A stretch of 64,000 nt of DNA from Megaustenia siamemsis (lineage: Eukaryota > Mollusca > Gastropoda > Stylommatophora > Ariophantidae). A program made the translations under genes and the position numbers. The stretch lies in contig JAVIAB010000092.1 in the NCBI GenBank assembly GCA_032433765.1, positions 69,596,495 to 69,660,494 on the forward strand, written 5' to 3'. How positions within the stretch are numbered: the stretch's first letter is position 1; each line of letters starts with the position of its first letter. Below, in pieces: positions 53,036 through 63,595 of the stretch. Below the pieces are notes generated by a model. It worked only from the letters and a program-made list of their open reading frames with translations, did not search any database and was not told the origin of the DNA.

Positions 53036-54124
53036 CAATAACAGGTAATAGACTGTTCTCTCTCTCTTCAACAATAGTGAATAGACTTTGCTCCCTTTTC
53101 AATAATAGTGAATAGACTTTTCTCTCTCTTCAACAATAGTGAATAGACTTTTCTCTCTCTTCAACTATAGTGAAAAGACTTTTATCCCTCTTCAACAATA
53201 GTGAATAGACTTTTCTCTCTCTTCAACAATAGTGAACAGACTTTTCTCTCTCTTCAACAATAGTGAATAGACTTTTCTCTCTCTTCAACAATAGTGAATA
53301 GACTTTTCTCTCTCTTCAACAATAGTGAATAGACTTTTCTCCCTTTTCAATAATAGTGAATACGTTTCTCTCTCTTCATCAATAGTGAATAGACTTTTCT
53401 CTCTCTTCAACAATAGTGAATAGACTTTTCTCTCTCTTCATCAATAGTGAATAGACTTTTCTCTCTCTTCAACAATAGTGAATAGACTTTTCTCTCTTTT
53501 CAACAATAGTGAATAGACTTTTATCCCTCTTCAACAATAATGAATAGATTTTTCTCCCTCTTCAACAATAGTCCATAGTCTTTTCTCCCTTTTCAATAAT
53601 AGTGAATAACTTTTTTCTCCCTTTACAACAATAGTCCATAGTCTTTCCCTTTTCAATAATAGTGAATAGACTTTACTCTCACTTCAACAATAGTGAATAG
53701 ACTTTACTCTCACTTCAACAATAGTGAATAGACTTTACTCTCACTTCAACAATAGTGAATAGATTTACTTCCGTCTTCAACAATAGTGAATAGATTTACT
53801 TCCGTCTTCAACAATAGTGAATAGATTTACTTCCGTCTTCAACAATAGTGAATATATTTACTTCCTTCTTCAACAATAGTGAATATATTTACTTCCGTCT
53901 TCAACAATAGTGAATATATTTACTTCCTTCTTCAACAATAGTGAATATATTTACTTCCGTCTTCAACAATAGTGAATATATTTACTTCCTTCTTCAACAA
54001 TAGTGAATATATTTACTTCCTTCTTCAACAATAGTGAATAGATTTACTTCCTTCATCAACAATAGTGAATAGATTTACTTCCTTCTTCAACAATAGTGAA
54101 TAGACCCATATCTCTCTTCAACAA
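53036..54124. repeat. 31-bp minisatellite, left part
   Basis: About 35 units with TTCAACAATAGTGAATAGAC. The other half of the unit changes along the array: TTTTCTCTC (left), TTTACTCTCAC (middle), TTTACTTCCGTC or CTTC (right), so subtypes are spatially grouped. Confidence 0.95.
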
Positions 54125-54603
54125 TCATCATCATCAAGTACCGGGCCTACTGGCGTAGGTGATCATGTCTCTCCACAACTTTCGATCTCGGCAGCTATTT
54201 ATCATTTCTATTGTTGACCTTCTGCCAAGCCATTCTCTTAAGCTGTCTGTTATTTTTTCTCTTTGCTTCCCTCTATCTCTTCGTCCCTTAATTTTCCCAG
54301 TTGTTACAATATATTCCAGTTGTTCTCTTCTCGTTACATGGCCAAAAAATGATGATTGTTTCTTCCTAATATTGGAAATTAGCTCTCTTTTGCTCTGACC
54401 TCTCTCAGAACATCTTCATTATTCTTCTTAGCTGTCCATGGTACTCTCAACATTCTTTTGTAAAACCACATTTCTACACACTCCAGTGATTGTCTTGTCA
54501 GTTGTCCTATTATCCATGATTCGTATCCATATGTTAAGACTGTCTCTACATAACATTTAAGAACTCTTTTTCTTGTTTCTGTTGTCAAAAATGGATTGCA
54601 CAA
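54125..54603 (-). mobile_element. LINE-A2 insertion inside the 31-bp array
   Basis: Flanked by TCTTCAACAA at 54115-54124 and 54604-54613. The minus strand: CNPFLTTETRKRVLKCYVET, VLTYGYESWIIGQLTRQSLE, MWFYKRMLRVPWTAKKNNED, VLREVRAKE, then a frameshift, FFGHVTRREQLEYIVTTGK, and the SRPGT end with an ATGATGATGA tail. Same subfamily as 46984 and 61295. Confidence 0.85.
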
Positions 54604-54760
54604 TCTTCAACAAAAGTGTATAGATTTACTTCCCTCTTCAACAATAGTGTATAGACCTATTTCCTCTACAAAAATAGCTAGTAGATCTACCTCCCTCTTC
54701 AACGGTAGGGAATAGACTTGCCTCCCTGTTCAACAAAAAGAGAGACTTCTATTTCCCATT
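54604..54760. repeat. 31-bp minisatellite, right part
   Basis: About five degenerate units (TTCAACAAAAGTGTATAGAT, TTCAACGGTAGGGAATAGAC) that continue the array beyond the LINE. Confidence 0.8.
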
Positions 54761-54794
54761 CCAACAATAGGGAACAGACCCACCTTTCTCTACG

Positions 54795-54915
54795 ATCCCT
54801 ACTCTTTCCCGGGGTAATTAGTCTATCTCTGGGGTTATCACGAGAAAATGGAGGGTAATTCCGTCAGTTTGTTTCAACCTGACGCCAGCAGATAGCTATG
54901 GGTCACCGCATGATT
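54795..54915 (+). repeat. Element X copy
   Basis: TACTCTTTCCCGGGGTAATT AGTCTATCTCT and the second block ACCTGACGCCAGCAGATAGC, TATGGGTCACCGC. The CGCTTGGCCAG part is missing. Confidence 0.45.
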
Positions 54916-55674
54916 TTTTCAACTCATTTGATGTTTCTAGTGGAATCCTGTCTTTCTTTATATAAAAAAATGGTTCTAATATTGGACAGCATAGATTCCC
55001 CCCCCCCCCCCCCCCGTTTCGAGATGGCAGCGGTCAGTGGAAATAGTCTGATTAGGACGAAGGATCGGATTGGATCTAAATTGCGGCTACTTGGTTAACA
55101 TTAACTTTAATAATTGTTGGAGAGAATTTAATTTTCTAGGTTTGAAAAATTCGTTCACGTGATGCTGACCGAGTTGTACAGAAAATGTGCCGAGGTATAA
55201 ACATATAGGCATTAATATAATATTTCGTTTTACATCGCGATTGAGACGCGACATGATGGCGTTCTTTCTTTGTTGCTTGACTACAAACAGACACAATCAG
55301 TTATAGAATGACAATCAGGTAGGCGTCTGCTAGAGCAACAACGAGACCTTTTATCTTGATCTGTTTATGACCACACTTCACAAAGTTATCAAATTAAGCT
55401 GCACACAATGCATCTCTTGTTTTTACTGTGTTCCGCATCCGCTGTCACCCTGCACGTTTTCTTTGGTCTGTCTCTCTTGTACCAACATTTATACATTTAT
55501 TCAAGAACTGATTGTCATTATGCGATATATGGTTCTATTTTGCCATATATGGTTCTATTTTGCCATATATGGTTCTATTTTGCCATTTCTTTCTATGTAT
55601 CGCATCGTTCTACGAATGTAAAATGTTAATGAAGTTATGATATGTAACACACTATTATTGTAACTCTTTCAGGA
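54916..55674. other. No gene; poly-C and a 21-bp triplet repeat
   Basis: A run of about 18 C at 54998-55015, and three 21-bp units (ATATATGGTTCTATTTTGCC) at 55525-55585. Open stretches on both strands have no motif. Confidence 0.45.
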
Positions 55675-55784
55675 GGCAAGGCGCGAGACAACAACAGAGA
55701 CGGAAGCTGTCAACGACTCATAGCTGATGGCTTGCGCTAGAAGCGGTGAAACAAAATAACTTAGACTCTACTCCACCTCTTCCC
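55675..55784 (-). repeat. Element X, second block next to the 73-bp array
   Basis: The complement reads GCGCAAGCCATCAGCTATGA, GTCGTTGACAGCTTCCG, the second block of X. It lies in the correct order and orientation relative to the amplified first block at 55785. Confidence 0.6.
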
Positions 55785-56948
55785 GGTATCTCTAAAAACA
55801 GACTAACCAGTCTAGTCTGGCCAAGCGAGTAGGGAGACAGAAGAGAGAAAGCAACCCGGTATCTCTAAACAAAGACTAACCAGTTTAGTCTGGCCAAGCG
55901 AGTAGGGAGACAGAGAGAAAGCAACCTGGTATCTCTAAACAAAGACTAACCAGTCTAGTCTGGCCAAGCGAGTAGGGAGACAGAAGAGAGAAAGCAACCA
56001 GGTATCTCTAAAAACAGACTAACCAGTCTGGTCTGGCCAAGCGAGTAGGGAGACAGAAGAGAGAAAGCAACCCGGTATCTCTAAACAAAGACTAACCAGT
56101 CTAGTCTGGCCAAGCGAGTAGGGAGACAGAAGAGAGAAAGCAACCAGGTATCTCTAAAAACAGACTAACCAGTCTGGTCTGGCCAAGCGAGTAGGGAGAC
56201 AGAAGAGAGAAAGCAACCCGGTATCTCTAAACAAAGACTAACCAGTCTAGTCTGGCCAAGCGAGTAGGGAGACAGAGAGAAAGCAACCTGGTATCTCTAA
56301 ACAAAGACTAACCAGTCTAGTCTGGCCAAGCGAGTAGGGAGACAGAAGAGAGAAAGCAACCAGGTATCTCTAAAAACAGACTAACCAGTCTGGTCTGGCC
56401 AAGCGAGTAGGGAGACAGAAGAGAGAAAGCAACCCGGTATCTCTAAACAAAGACTAACCAGTCTAGTCTGGCCAAGCGAGTAGGGAGACAGAAGAGAGAA
56501 AGCAACCCGGTATCTCTAAAAACAGACTAACCAGTCTGGTCTGGCCAAGCGAGTAGGGAGACAGAAGAGAGAAAGCAACCCGGTATCTCTAAACAAAGAC
56601 TAACCAGTTTAGTCTGGCCAAGCGAGTAGGGAGACAGAAGAGAGAAAGCAACCCGGTATCTCTAAAACAGACTAACCAGTCTAGTCTGGCCAAGCGAGTA
56701 GGGAGACAGAAGAGAGAAAGCAACCCGGTATCTCTAAAAACAGACTAACCAGTCTAGTCTGGCCAAGCGAGTAGGGAGACAGAAGAGAGAAAGCAACCAG
56801 GTATCTCTAAAAACAGACTAACCAGTCTAGCCTGGCCAAGCGAGTAGGGAGACAGAAGAGAGAAAACAACCGGTATCTCTAAAAACAGACTAACCAGTCT
56901 AGTCTGGCCAAGCGAGTAGGGAGACAGAGAGAAAGCAACCCGGTATCC
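55785..56948 (-). repeat. 73-bp minisatellite amplified from element X
   Basis: About 16 units at exact 73-base spacing (starts at 55785 and 55858). Each holds, on the complement, CTCGCTTGGCCAGACT and a hairpin with arms CAGACTA/TAGTCTG, plus a purine stretch GGGAGACAGAAGAGAGAAAG. Variants (AACAAAG versus AAAACAG; AGAAGAGAG versus AGAGAG; CCCGG versus CCAGG) alternate, suggesting dimeric amplification. Confidence 0.95.
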
Positions 56949-56954
56949 AAAATT

Positions 56955-57110
56955 CCACGCTGAAGTCGGATGTGTTTAAACCGAAAGGCACATATTTCAC
57001 TGCAAACTCTCAACACATCACATCTACGTCCGCTTAACGCTCTTCTAAGGACGGATGACGAAAAGGTCAATCAATTCCTCTTGTAGTCAACGGGTGAACG
57101 TTAGAAAGAA
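56955..57110 (+). repeat. Element Y copy
   Basis: GCTGAAGTCGGATGTGTTTA, AACCGAAAGGCACATATTTC, ACTGCAAACTC, CTACGTCCGCTTAACGCTCT, TCTAAGGACGGATGACGAAA and AGTCAACGGGTGAACGTTAG. A complete copy. Confidence 0.65.
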
Positions 57111-57150
57111 AGGAACTTTTTTCAGTTTGATTGTTGAAGCATATCACTAC

Positions 57151-57428
57151 CGATATATCGAACAAAGTAAAGTACCCCCGTCACGTCAAGTGTCGTATAG
57201 GGAATATGGTGTTAGTGACCACACATTTTACAGACCTTCAGCCCATGATTTTGGGGTAATGTGGCCGGTATTACGCCCGTGCCGCTTTACTTTCCCAGAA
57301 AAAAATCCGGTACCCATTTAAGGCTGTGTGAAGTGGAAGCTGTCGGCCGGAATCGAACCCTACCGCTTGTCCTTTGTAGTACAGTTCACTAACCAATGAG
57401 ATATCGCTGCTCTCGATATGTCGAACAA
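57151..57428 (-). mobile_element. SINE1 copy with 15-base TSD
   Basis: The body 57166-57413 lies between CGATATATCGAACAA (57151-57165) and CGATATGTCGAACAA (57414-57428), one mismatch. The B box has decayed to GGGTTCGATTCC. Confidence 0.85.
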
Positions 57429-57429
57429 G

Positions 57430-57790
57430 ACATTAATCTATTCAGGACATGTATATTTAACAAGACATTACACTGCTGTGGACATGTACACTTAACAAGA
57501 CATTACTCTACTGTGGACATGCCATTTAACAAGACATTACTCTACTGCGGACATGAACACTTAACAAGACATTACTCTACTGTGGACATGTACACTTAAC
57601 AAGACATTACTCTTCAGTGGACATGTACACTTAACAAGACAATACTCTACTGTGGACATGTACACTTAACAAGACAATACTCTACTGTGGACATGTACAC
57701 TTAACACGACAATACACTTCAGTGGACATGTACACTTAACAAAACAATACTCTACTGTGGACATGTACACTTAAAAAGACATACAAGAAA
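57430..57790. repeat. 35-bp minisatellite
   Basis: About ten units with TCTACTGTGGACATGTACAC and TTAACAAGACATTAC. Confidence 0.95.
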
Positions 57791-57894
57791 AGAGCTTGCA
57801 ATGAGTAATACGAAATGTCAAATTATGATTTCTCTCAAATGTTGACCCCACAGGAATCCAACAAACCAGCAAATGAACCACCAGACATCGAACC

Positions 57895-60625
57895 AACCAA
57901 CCAACCAGCTAGTTAGCTAGCTAACAATTTAACCAAGTAAATAATAATAGTAATTAACAATAACTAAACTAATTAACTATCTAACCAGCCAACTAGCTAA
58001 ATAAATAATTAACTATCTTTCTAACCAGCCAACTAGCTAACTAGCTAAATAAATAATTAATCATCTGTCTAACCAGCCAACTAGCTAAATAAATAATTAA
58101 TCATCTGTCTAACCAGCCAACTAGCTAAATAAATAATTAGCCATCTGTCTAACCAGCCAACTAGCTAAATAAATAATTAATCATCTGTCTAACCAGCCAA
58201 CTAGCTAAAAAATAATTAGCCATCTGTCTAACCAGCCAACTAGCTAAATAAATAATTAATCATCTGTCTAACCAGCCAACTAGCTAAATAAATAATTAGC
58301 CATCTGTCTAACCAACCAACTAGCTAAAAAAATAATTAGCCATCTGTCTAACCAGCCAACTAGCTAAAAAAATAATTAACCATCTGTCTAACCAGCCAAC
58401 TAGCTAAATAAATAATTAACCATCTCTCTACCCAGCCAACTAGCTAAATAAATAATTAACCATCTGTCTAACCAGCCAACTAGCTAACTAGCTAAATAAA
58501 TAATTAACCATCTCTCTACCCAGGCAACTAGCTAAATAAATAATTAACCATCTGTCTAACCAGCCAACTAGCCAACTAGCTAAATAAATAATTAACCATC
58601 TCTCTACTCAGCCAACTAGCTAAATAAATAATTAACCATCTCTCTACCAAGCCAACTAGCTAAATAAATAATTAACATCTCTCTACCCAGCCAACTAGCC
58701 AACTAGCTAAATAAATAATTAACATCTCTCTACCCAGCCAACTAGCTAAATAAATAATTAACATCTCTCTACCCAGCCAACTAGCTAACTAGATAAATAA
58801 ATAATTAACATCTCTCTACCCAGCCAACTAGCCAACTAGCTAAATAAATAATTAACATCTCTCTACCCAGCCAACTAGCCAACTAGCTAAATAAATAATT
58901 AACATCTCTCTACCCAGCCAACTAGCTAACTACATAAATAAATAATTAACATCTCTCTACCCAGCCAACTAGCTAAATAAATAATTAACATCTCTCTACC
59001 CAGCCAACTAGCCAACTAGCTAAATAAATAATTAACATCTCTCTACCCAGCCAACTAGCTAAATAAATAATTAACATCTCTCTACCCAGCCAACTAGCTA
59101 ACTAGATAAATAAATAATTAACATCTCTCTATCCAGCCAACTAGCCAACTAGCTAAATAAATAATTAACTATCTTTCTAACCAGCCAACTAGCTAACTAG
59201 CTAAATAAATAATTAATCATCTGTCTAACCAGCCAACTAGCTAAATAAATAATTAATCATCTCTCTACCCAGCCAACTAGCTAAATAAATAATTAACATC
59301 TCTCTACCCAGCCAACTAGCTAAATAAATAATTAACATCTCTCTACCCAGCCAACTAGCTAAATAAATAATTAACATCTCTCTACCCAGCCAACTAGCTA
59401 AATAAATAATTAACCATATCTCTACCCAGCCAACTAGCTAAATAAATAATTAACATCTCTCTACCCAGCCAACTAGCTAAATAAATAATTAACATCTCTC
59501 TACCCAGCCAACTAGCTAAATAAATAATTAACCATATCTCTACCCAGCCAACTAGCTAAAAAAATAATTAACCATCTGTCTAACCAGCCAACTAGCTAAA
59601 TAAATAATTAACCATCTGTCTAACCAGCCAACTAGCTAACTAGCTAAATAAATAATTAACCATCTCTCTACCCAGCCAACTAGCTAAATAAATAATTAAC
59701 CATCTGTCTAACCAGCCAACTAGCCAACTAGCTAAATAAATAATTAACCATCTCTCTACCCAGCCAACTAGCTAAATAAATAATTAACCATCTCTCTACC
59801 CAGCCAACTAGCTAAATAAATAATTAACCATCTCTCTACCCAGCCAAGTAGCTAAATAAATAATTAACCATCTCTCTACCCAGCCAACTAGCTAAATAAA
59901 TAATTAACCATCTCTCTACCCAGCCAACTAGCTAAATAAATAATTAACCATCTCTCTACCCAGCCAACTAGCTAAATAAATAATTAATCATCTCTCTACC
60001 CAGCCAACTAGCTAAATAAATAATTAACCATCTGTCTAACCAGCCAACTAGCCAACTAGCTAAATAAATAATTAACCATCTCTCTACCCAGCCAACTAGC
60101 TAAATAAATAATTAACCATCTCTCTACCCAGCCAACTAGCTAGATAAATAATTAGCCATCTGTCTAACCAGCCAACTAGCTAAATAAATAATTAACCATC
60201 TGTCTAACCAGCCAACTAGTTAAATAAATAAATAACCATCTGTCTAACCAGCCTACTAGCTAAATAAATAATTAGCCATCTGTCTAACTAGCCAACAAGC
60301 TAAATAAATAATTAATCATCTGTCTAACCAGCCAACTAGCTAAAAAAATAATTAGCCATCTGTCTAACCAGCCAACTAGCTAGATAAATAATTAGCCATC
60401 TGTCTAACCAGCCAACTAGCTAAATAAATAATTAACCATCTGTCTAACCAGCCAACTAGTTAAATAAATAAATAACCATCTGTCTAACCAGCCTACTAGT
60501 TAACTAACTAAATAAATAATTAACCATCTCTCTAACCAGCCAACTTGTTAAATAAATAATTAGCCATCTGTCTAACCAGCCAGTTAGCTAGGTAACTAAT
60601 TAATTAGCCGGCTAAGTAATTAACT
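57895..60625. repeat. 40-bp minisatellite, 2.7 kb
   Basis: The largest array: roughly 65 units with CAGCCAACTAGCTAAATAAA and TAATTAACCATCTCTCTACC. Variants (GTCTAACC versus CTCTACCC; insertion of an extra CTAGCCAA or CTAGCTAA octamer; TTAACAT versus TTAACCAT) occur in blocks, so segmental duplications built it. No open frame of note. Confidence 0.95.
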
Positions 60626-60711
60626 TGCTAATTTTTTTCTTCAAAAATATCACTCAGGTTCGAAATTAAGTTTATTCTGTCGCAAGTACTTAACAAATAT
60701 CTGGAAGATGA

Positions 60712-60990
60712 TGAGGAGAAGGGAGCAACGATAGCTCAGTGGTTAGTGAACTGGACTACAAAGGACAAGAGGTAGGGTTCGATCCCAAACGATGGGCTAC
60801 GGTTCATCCAGCCTTTAATGGGTACCGGATTTTTTTCTGGAAAAGTAAAGCGGCACGGGCGTAATACCGACCTCATTACCCCAAAAATCATGTGCTGAAG
60901 GTCTGTAAAATTTATGGTCACTAACACCATATTCCCTATGCGTCACGTGGTGTGACAGGAGTACTTTTCTTTTTTTTTTTATTATGATTA
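60712..60990 (+). mobile_element. SINE1 copy
   Basis: Plus orientation: GGGAGCAACGATAGCTCAGT, the B box GGGTTCGATCCC, GGGTACCGGATTTTTTTC, AAAGCGGCACGGGCGTAATA, and a GAGTACTTTTC-T(n) end at 60961-60980. Imperfect flanks GATGATGAGGAGAAG (60707) and ATGATTAGGAGGAAG (60985) may be its TSD. Confidence 0.8.
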
Positions 60991-61294
60991 GGAGGAAGAG
61001 ATCTCACGTCATGAGCAAGCCTTGGTAAATAAAAAAAGGACGTTATATGGAAAGTTGATAGAGAGTATGAGGAAAAGTAGGAAGATAAGCCAATGGATGA
61101 ACTCTCTGCGGACGCCAAAGCATTCAAGGTTGTGTGCACATCCCCCGGTGTGTTGACTTATACGCACCAAGTTATCCCAGAAACCTGCCCAATGTTTACA
61201 AAACGTTTATAGTGACAAACTCTCACAATACAAATAATGTTGTTTTATTTTCGTTACAACTCGACAATAGCTTTTAATCTGTTTCCATATTAAT

Positions 61295-61543
61295 TTTGGG
61301 AAACAATCATCATTTTTTGGCCATGTAATGAGAAGAGAACAACTGGAATATATTGTAACAACTGGACAAATTGAGGGATAAAGAGATAGAGGGAAGCAAA
61401 GAGAAAAAAAAACAGACAGCTTAAGAGAATGGCTTGGCAGAAGGTCAACAACAAAAATGATAAATAGCTGTCGAGATCGAAAGTTGTGGAGAGACATGAT
61501 CACCTACGCCAGTAGACCTGGTACTTGATGATGATGATGATAT
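61295..61543 (+). pseudogene. LINE-A2 3' end
   Basis: SFFGHVMRREQLEYIVTTGQ-like start (61310-61370), a stop, then a KQREKKTDSLREWLGRRSTT-like stretch, MINSCRDRKLWRDMITYASR, PGT and the ATGATGATGATGAT tail. Close to 46984 but with a few indels. Confidence 0.8.
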
Positions 61544-62555
61544 TAATTTTGAAACATTTATGAGTAAAGATAACCGGAGTTTATGGCATATCCCTCAAAT
61601 TTAAAACTGATATTTCAATGGAGTGGTTCTAATTTGTGACACCAGAAAAAAACAAATGAATTTTCTATTTAATTTTGCTATTAGTAATTTTTTAGTTACT
61701 TTGATGGTTATGTGACAATTTGGATAGACAATTTTGACAATTTTTTGGGTGTGAAATTAATTTTCTACCGCAAACGTTGTGACAGTTTAATCTATAATTT
61801 ATTATAATCAACTCGCTCGTAGAATGGCAAAAGTATAATTGATAGAAATTATTCGTATATTTTAGAAGAGTAAATGAGTAAGGAAAATACAATATTTTGA
61901 CAATCAACAGTTTTCTAGTAATGTTTTTGTCCTACTCGCAATTAATCCGCTTCACAATTTTTCTCAATTATATTTCCTAACAATAATGACAGTAATTAAC
62001 TCAAATTGTTATTAACTGGCTCATGAATAAACAGGTGAGTTAATGAAAATTTAATTCAAAACGATCGTTTTTAGAAATGAAAGAGAGGTTTCAAATTTCC
62101 CATAAAACACCGTCTATTCATCTCTTTATGTAGTTTCCTTAATTTGCCCATTTATTTCCTGATTTGATCTGCTCTTTATATTTGAGAGCAGAAGTGAACG
62201 CAGTTTCCTTTTTCCCGGTTAATGAAAAATGTCACTTTGATTAAAATAAAGAATAACTGGTAATTACCACCTCCAGGGGCAGATTGTTCTTGTGTATCTT
62301 CCTCACCTCGGCATCCCATTGCACGGGCGGTATCAGTTACAGCTCTCGCCAGATGAGACCGGACTTAAACGTGAAAGACACGGTAGAACCGGCAGCCTGG
62401 GTGTCATAGATTTATGATTTCTGAGGGCGAAGGCTAAAGACAGTTTTTTTATGTTTTTTATTTATTTATTTTTTTTTTTTGGGTGATAAAATAATTAGCC
62501 TTAAATTAATATGAAGTATATTTGTCCAAATAAAAGTATAAAAAACAGTTCTGTT
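61544..62555. other. Low-repeat region, no gene proven
   Basis: 61544-62040 is very AT-rich. 62041-62420 is free of recognised repeats, with TCACTTTGATTAAAATAAAG and GGTAATTACC (a 10-base palindrome) near 62228-62270. A T-rich tract is at 62455-62480. Confidence 0.35.
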
Positions 62556-62562
62556 GGAATTA

Positions 62563-62995
62563 TAATACAATCTTCATCCCAACGTTGTGTTACCAATGTC
62601 AGTCATGGACCCTAGATGCAAGAACAACAAGAACAATAACCTCTACTGAGATGAAGTGTGTTAGATGAATGACAGGAAACAGCCTGAGAAATAAGATCAG
62701 AAATGAAGAACTGAGAAAAAAGCTAGGAATAACCCCCGCTATAGAACACATAAAGAAACAACAGATAACATTGATTAGCCACGTGACAAGGCAGAATGAT
62801 AAAAAAAAGCAACACAACGAGCCTTCAATAAACATTGCAAGAACACCTAGCTCAAGGGACGACCAAGGAAAAAATGGATTGACGAAATATTAGAAGCACT
62901 AATAAATATAACAGCAGCAGAGGCGAAAAGATAGCAAAAGACCGCAAATTATATCTCCCCTCAACACTGAAAGGCAAATGTGGAAAGAAAGAAGA
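62563..62995 (+). pseudogene. LINE-C C-terminal copy
   Basis: TIFIPTLCYQCQSWTLDART-like start, TEMKCVR (then stop), MTGNSLRNKIRNEELRKKLG, ITPAIEHIKKQQITLISHVT, RQNDKKKQHNEPSI (frameshift) and a GRPRKKWIDEILEALINITA-like end with a GAAGAAA tail. Close to 39816. Confidence 0.8.
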
Positions 62996-63319
62996 AAAAA
63001 AAAGAGTCACCAATCTTTTTTTTTCTTTTCTAACTATTCACGAATAAGTTTCCTTGCGGTCGGGGCATCCCCATATCTGCTCCATGGCGCAGATCGCAAC
63101 ATTTCTCACAGTGTGTGCAGATTGACTGTCCTGTAAGGTGTTCATTGTAGATACTCTGCTTTTTCCCCTAAACACCCCGGGTCAACCAGAGAGCTTCCCC
63201 ACCTCTAGACTCATCAGTCTCTCAATACAAATTTGGCGACGTTCTATTTGTCCAGAATTAGTCCCCACTCTGTGCCAGATATGCCAGAAAAGTTATCGGC
63301 TATTTCATTGCCATGTACC
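62996..63319. other. Nothing recognised
   Basis: Mixed sequence. FYLSRISPHSVPDMPEKL-like and TPGQPESFPTS-like short frames do not match anything I know. Confidence 0.35.
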
Positions 63320-63595
63320 ACAACATATAAAGTAAGTAAAGTGCCCCGTCACGCCAAATGGCATAAAGGGAATATGGTGTTAGTGACCATAATTTTTATA
63401 GACCTTCGCCACATGATTTTTGGGGTAATGTGGTCGGTATTAGGCCTGTGCCGCTTTACTTTCCCAGAAAAAATCCGGTACCTATTTAAGGCTGGGTGAA
63501 CACGGAAGCCGTCGGTTGGGATCGAACCCTACCTCTTGTTCTTTGTAGGCCAGTTCACTAACCACTGAGCTATCGCGGCTCCTACTACAGCATAT
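63320..63595 (-). mobile_element. SINE1 copy
   Basis: The body about 63330-63582 on the minus strand: head AGGAGCCGCGATAGCTCAGT, B box GGGTTCGATCCC, middle blocks and a CACTTTACTTACTTT end. Imperfect flanks CCACAACATAT and CTACAGCATAT (9/11) could be the TSD. Confidence 0.85.
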
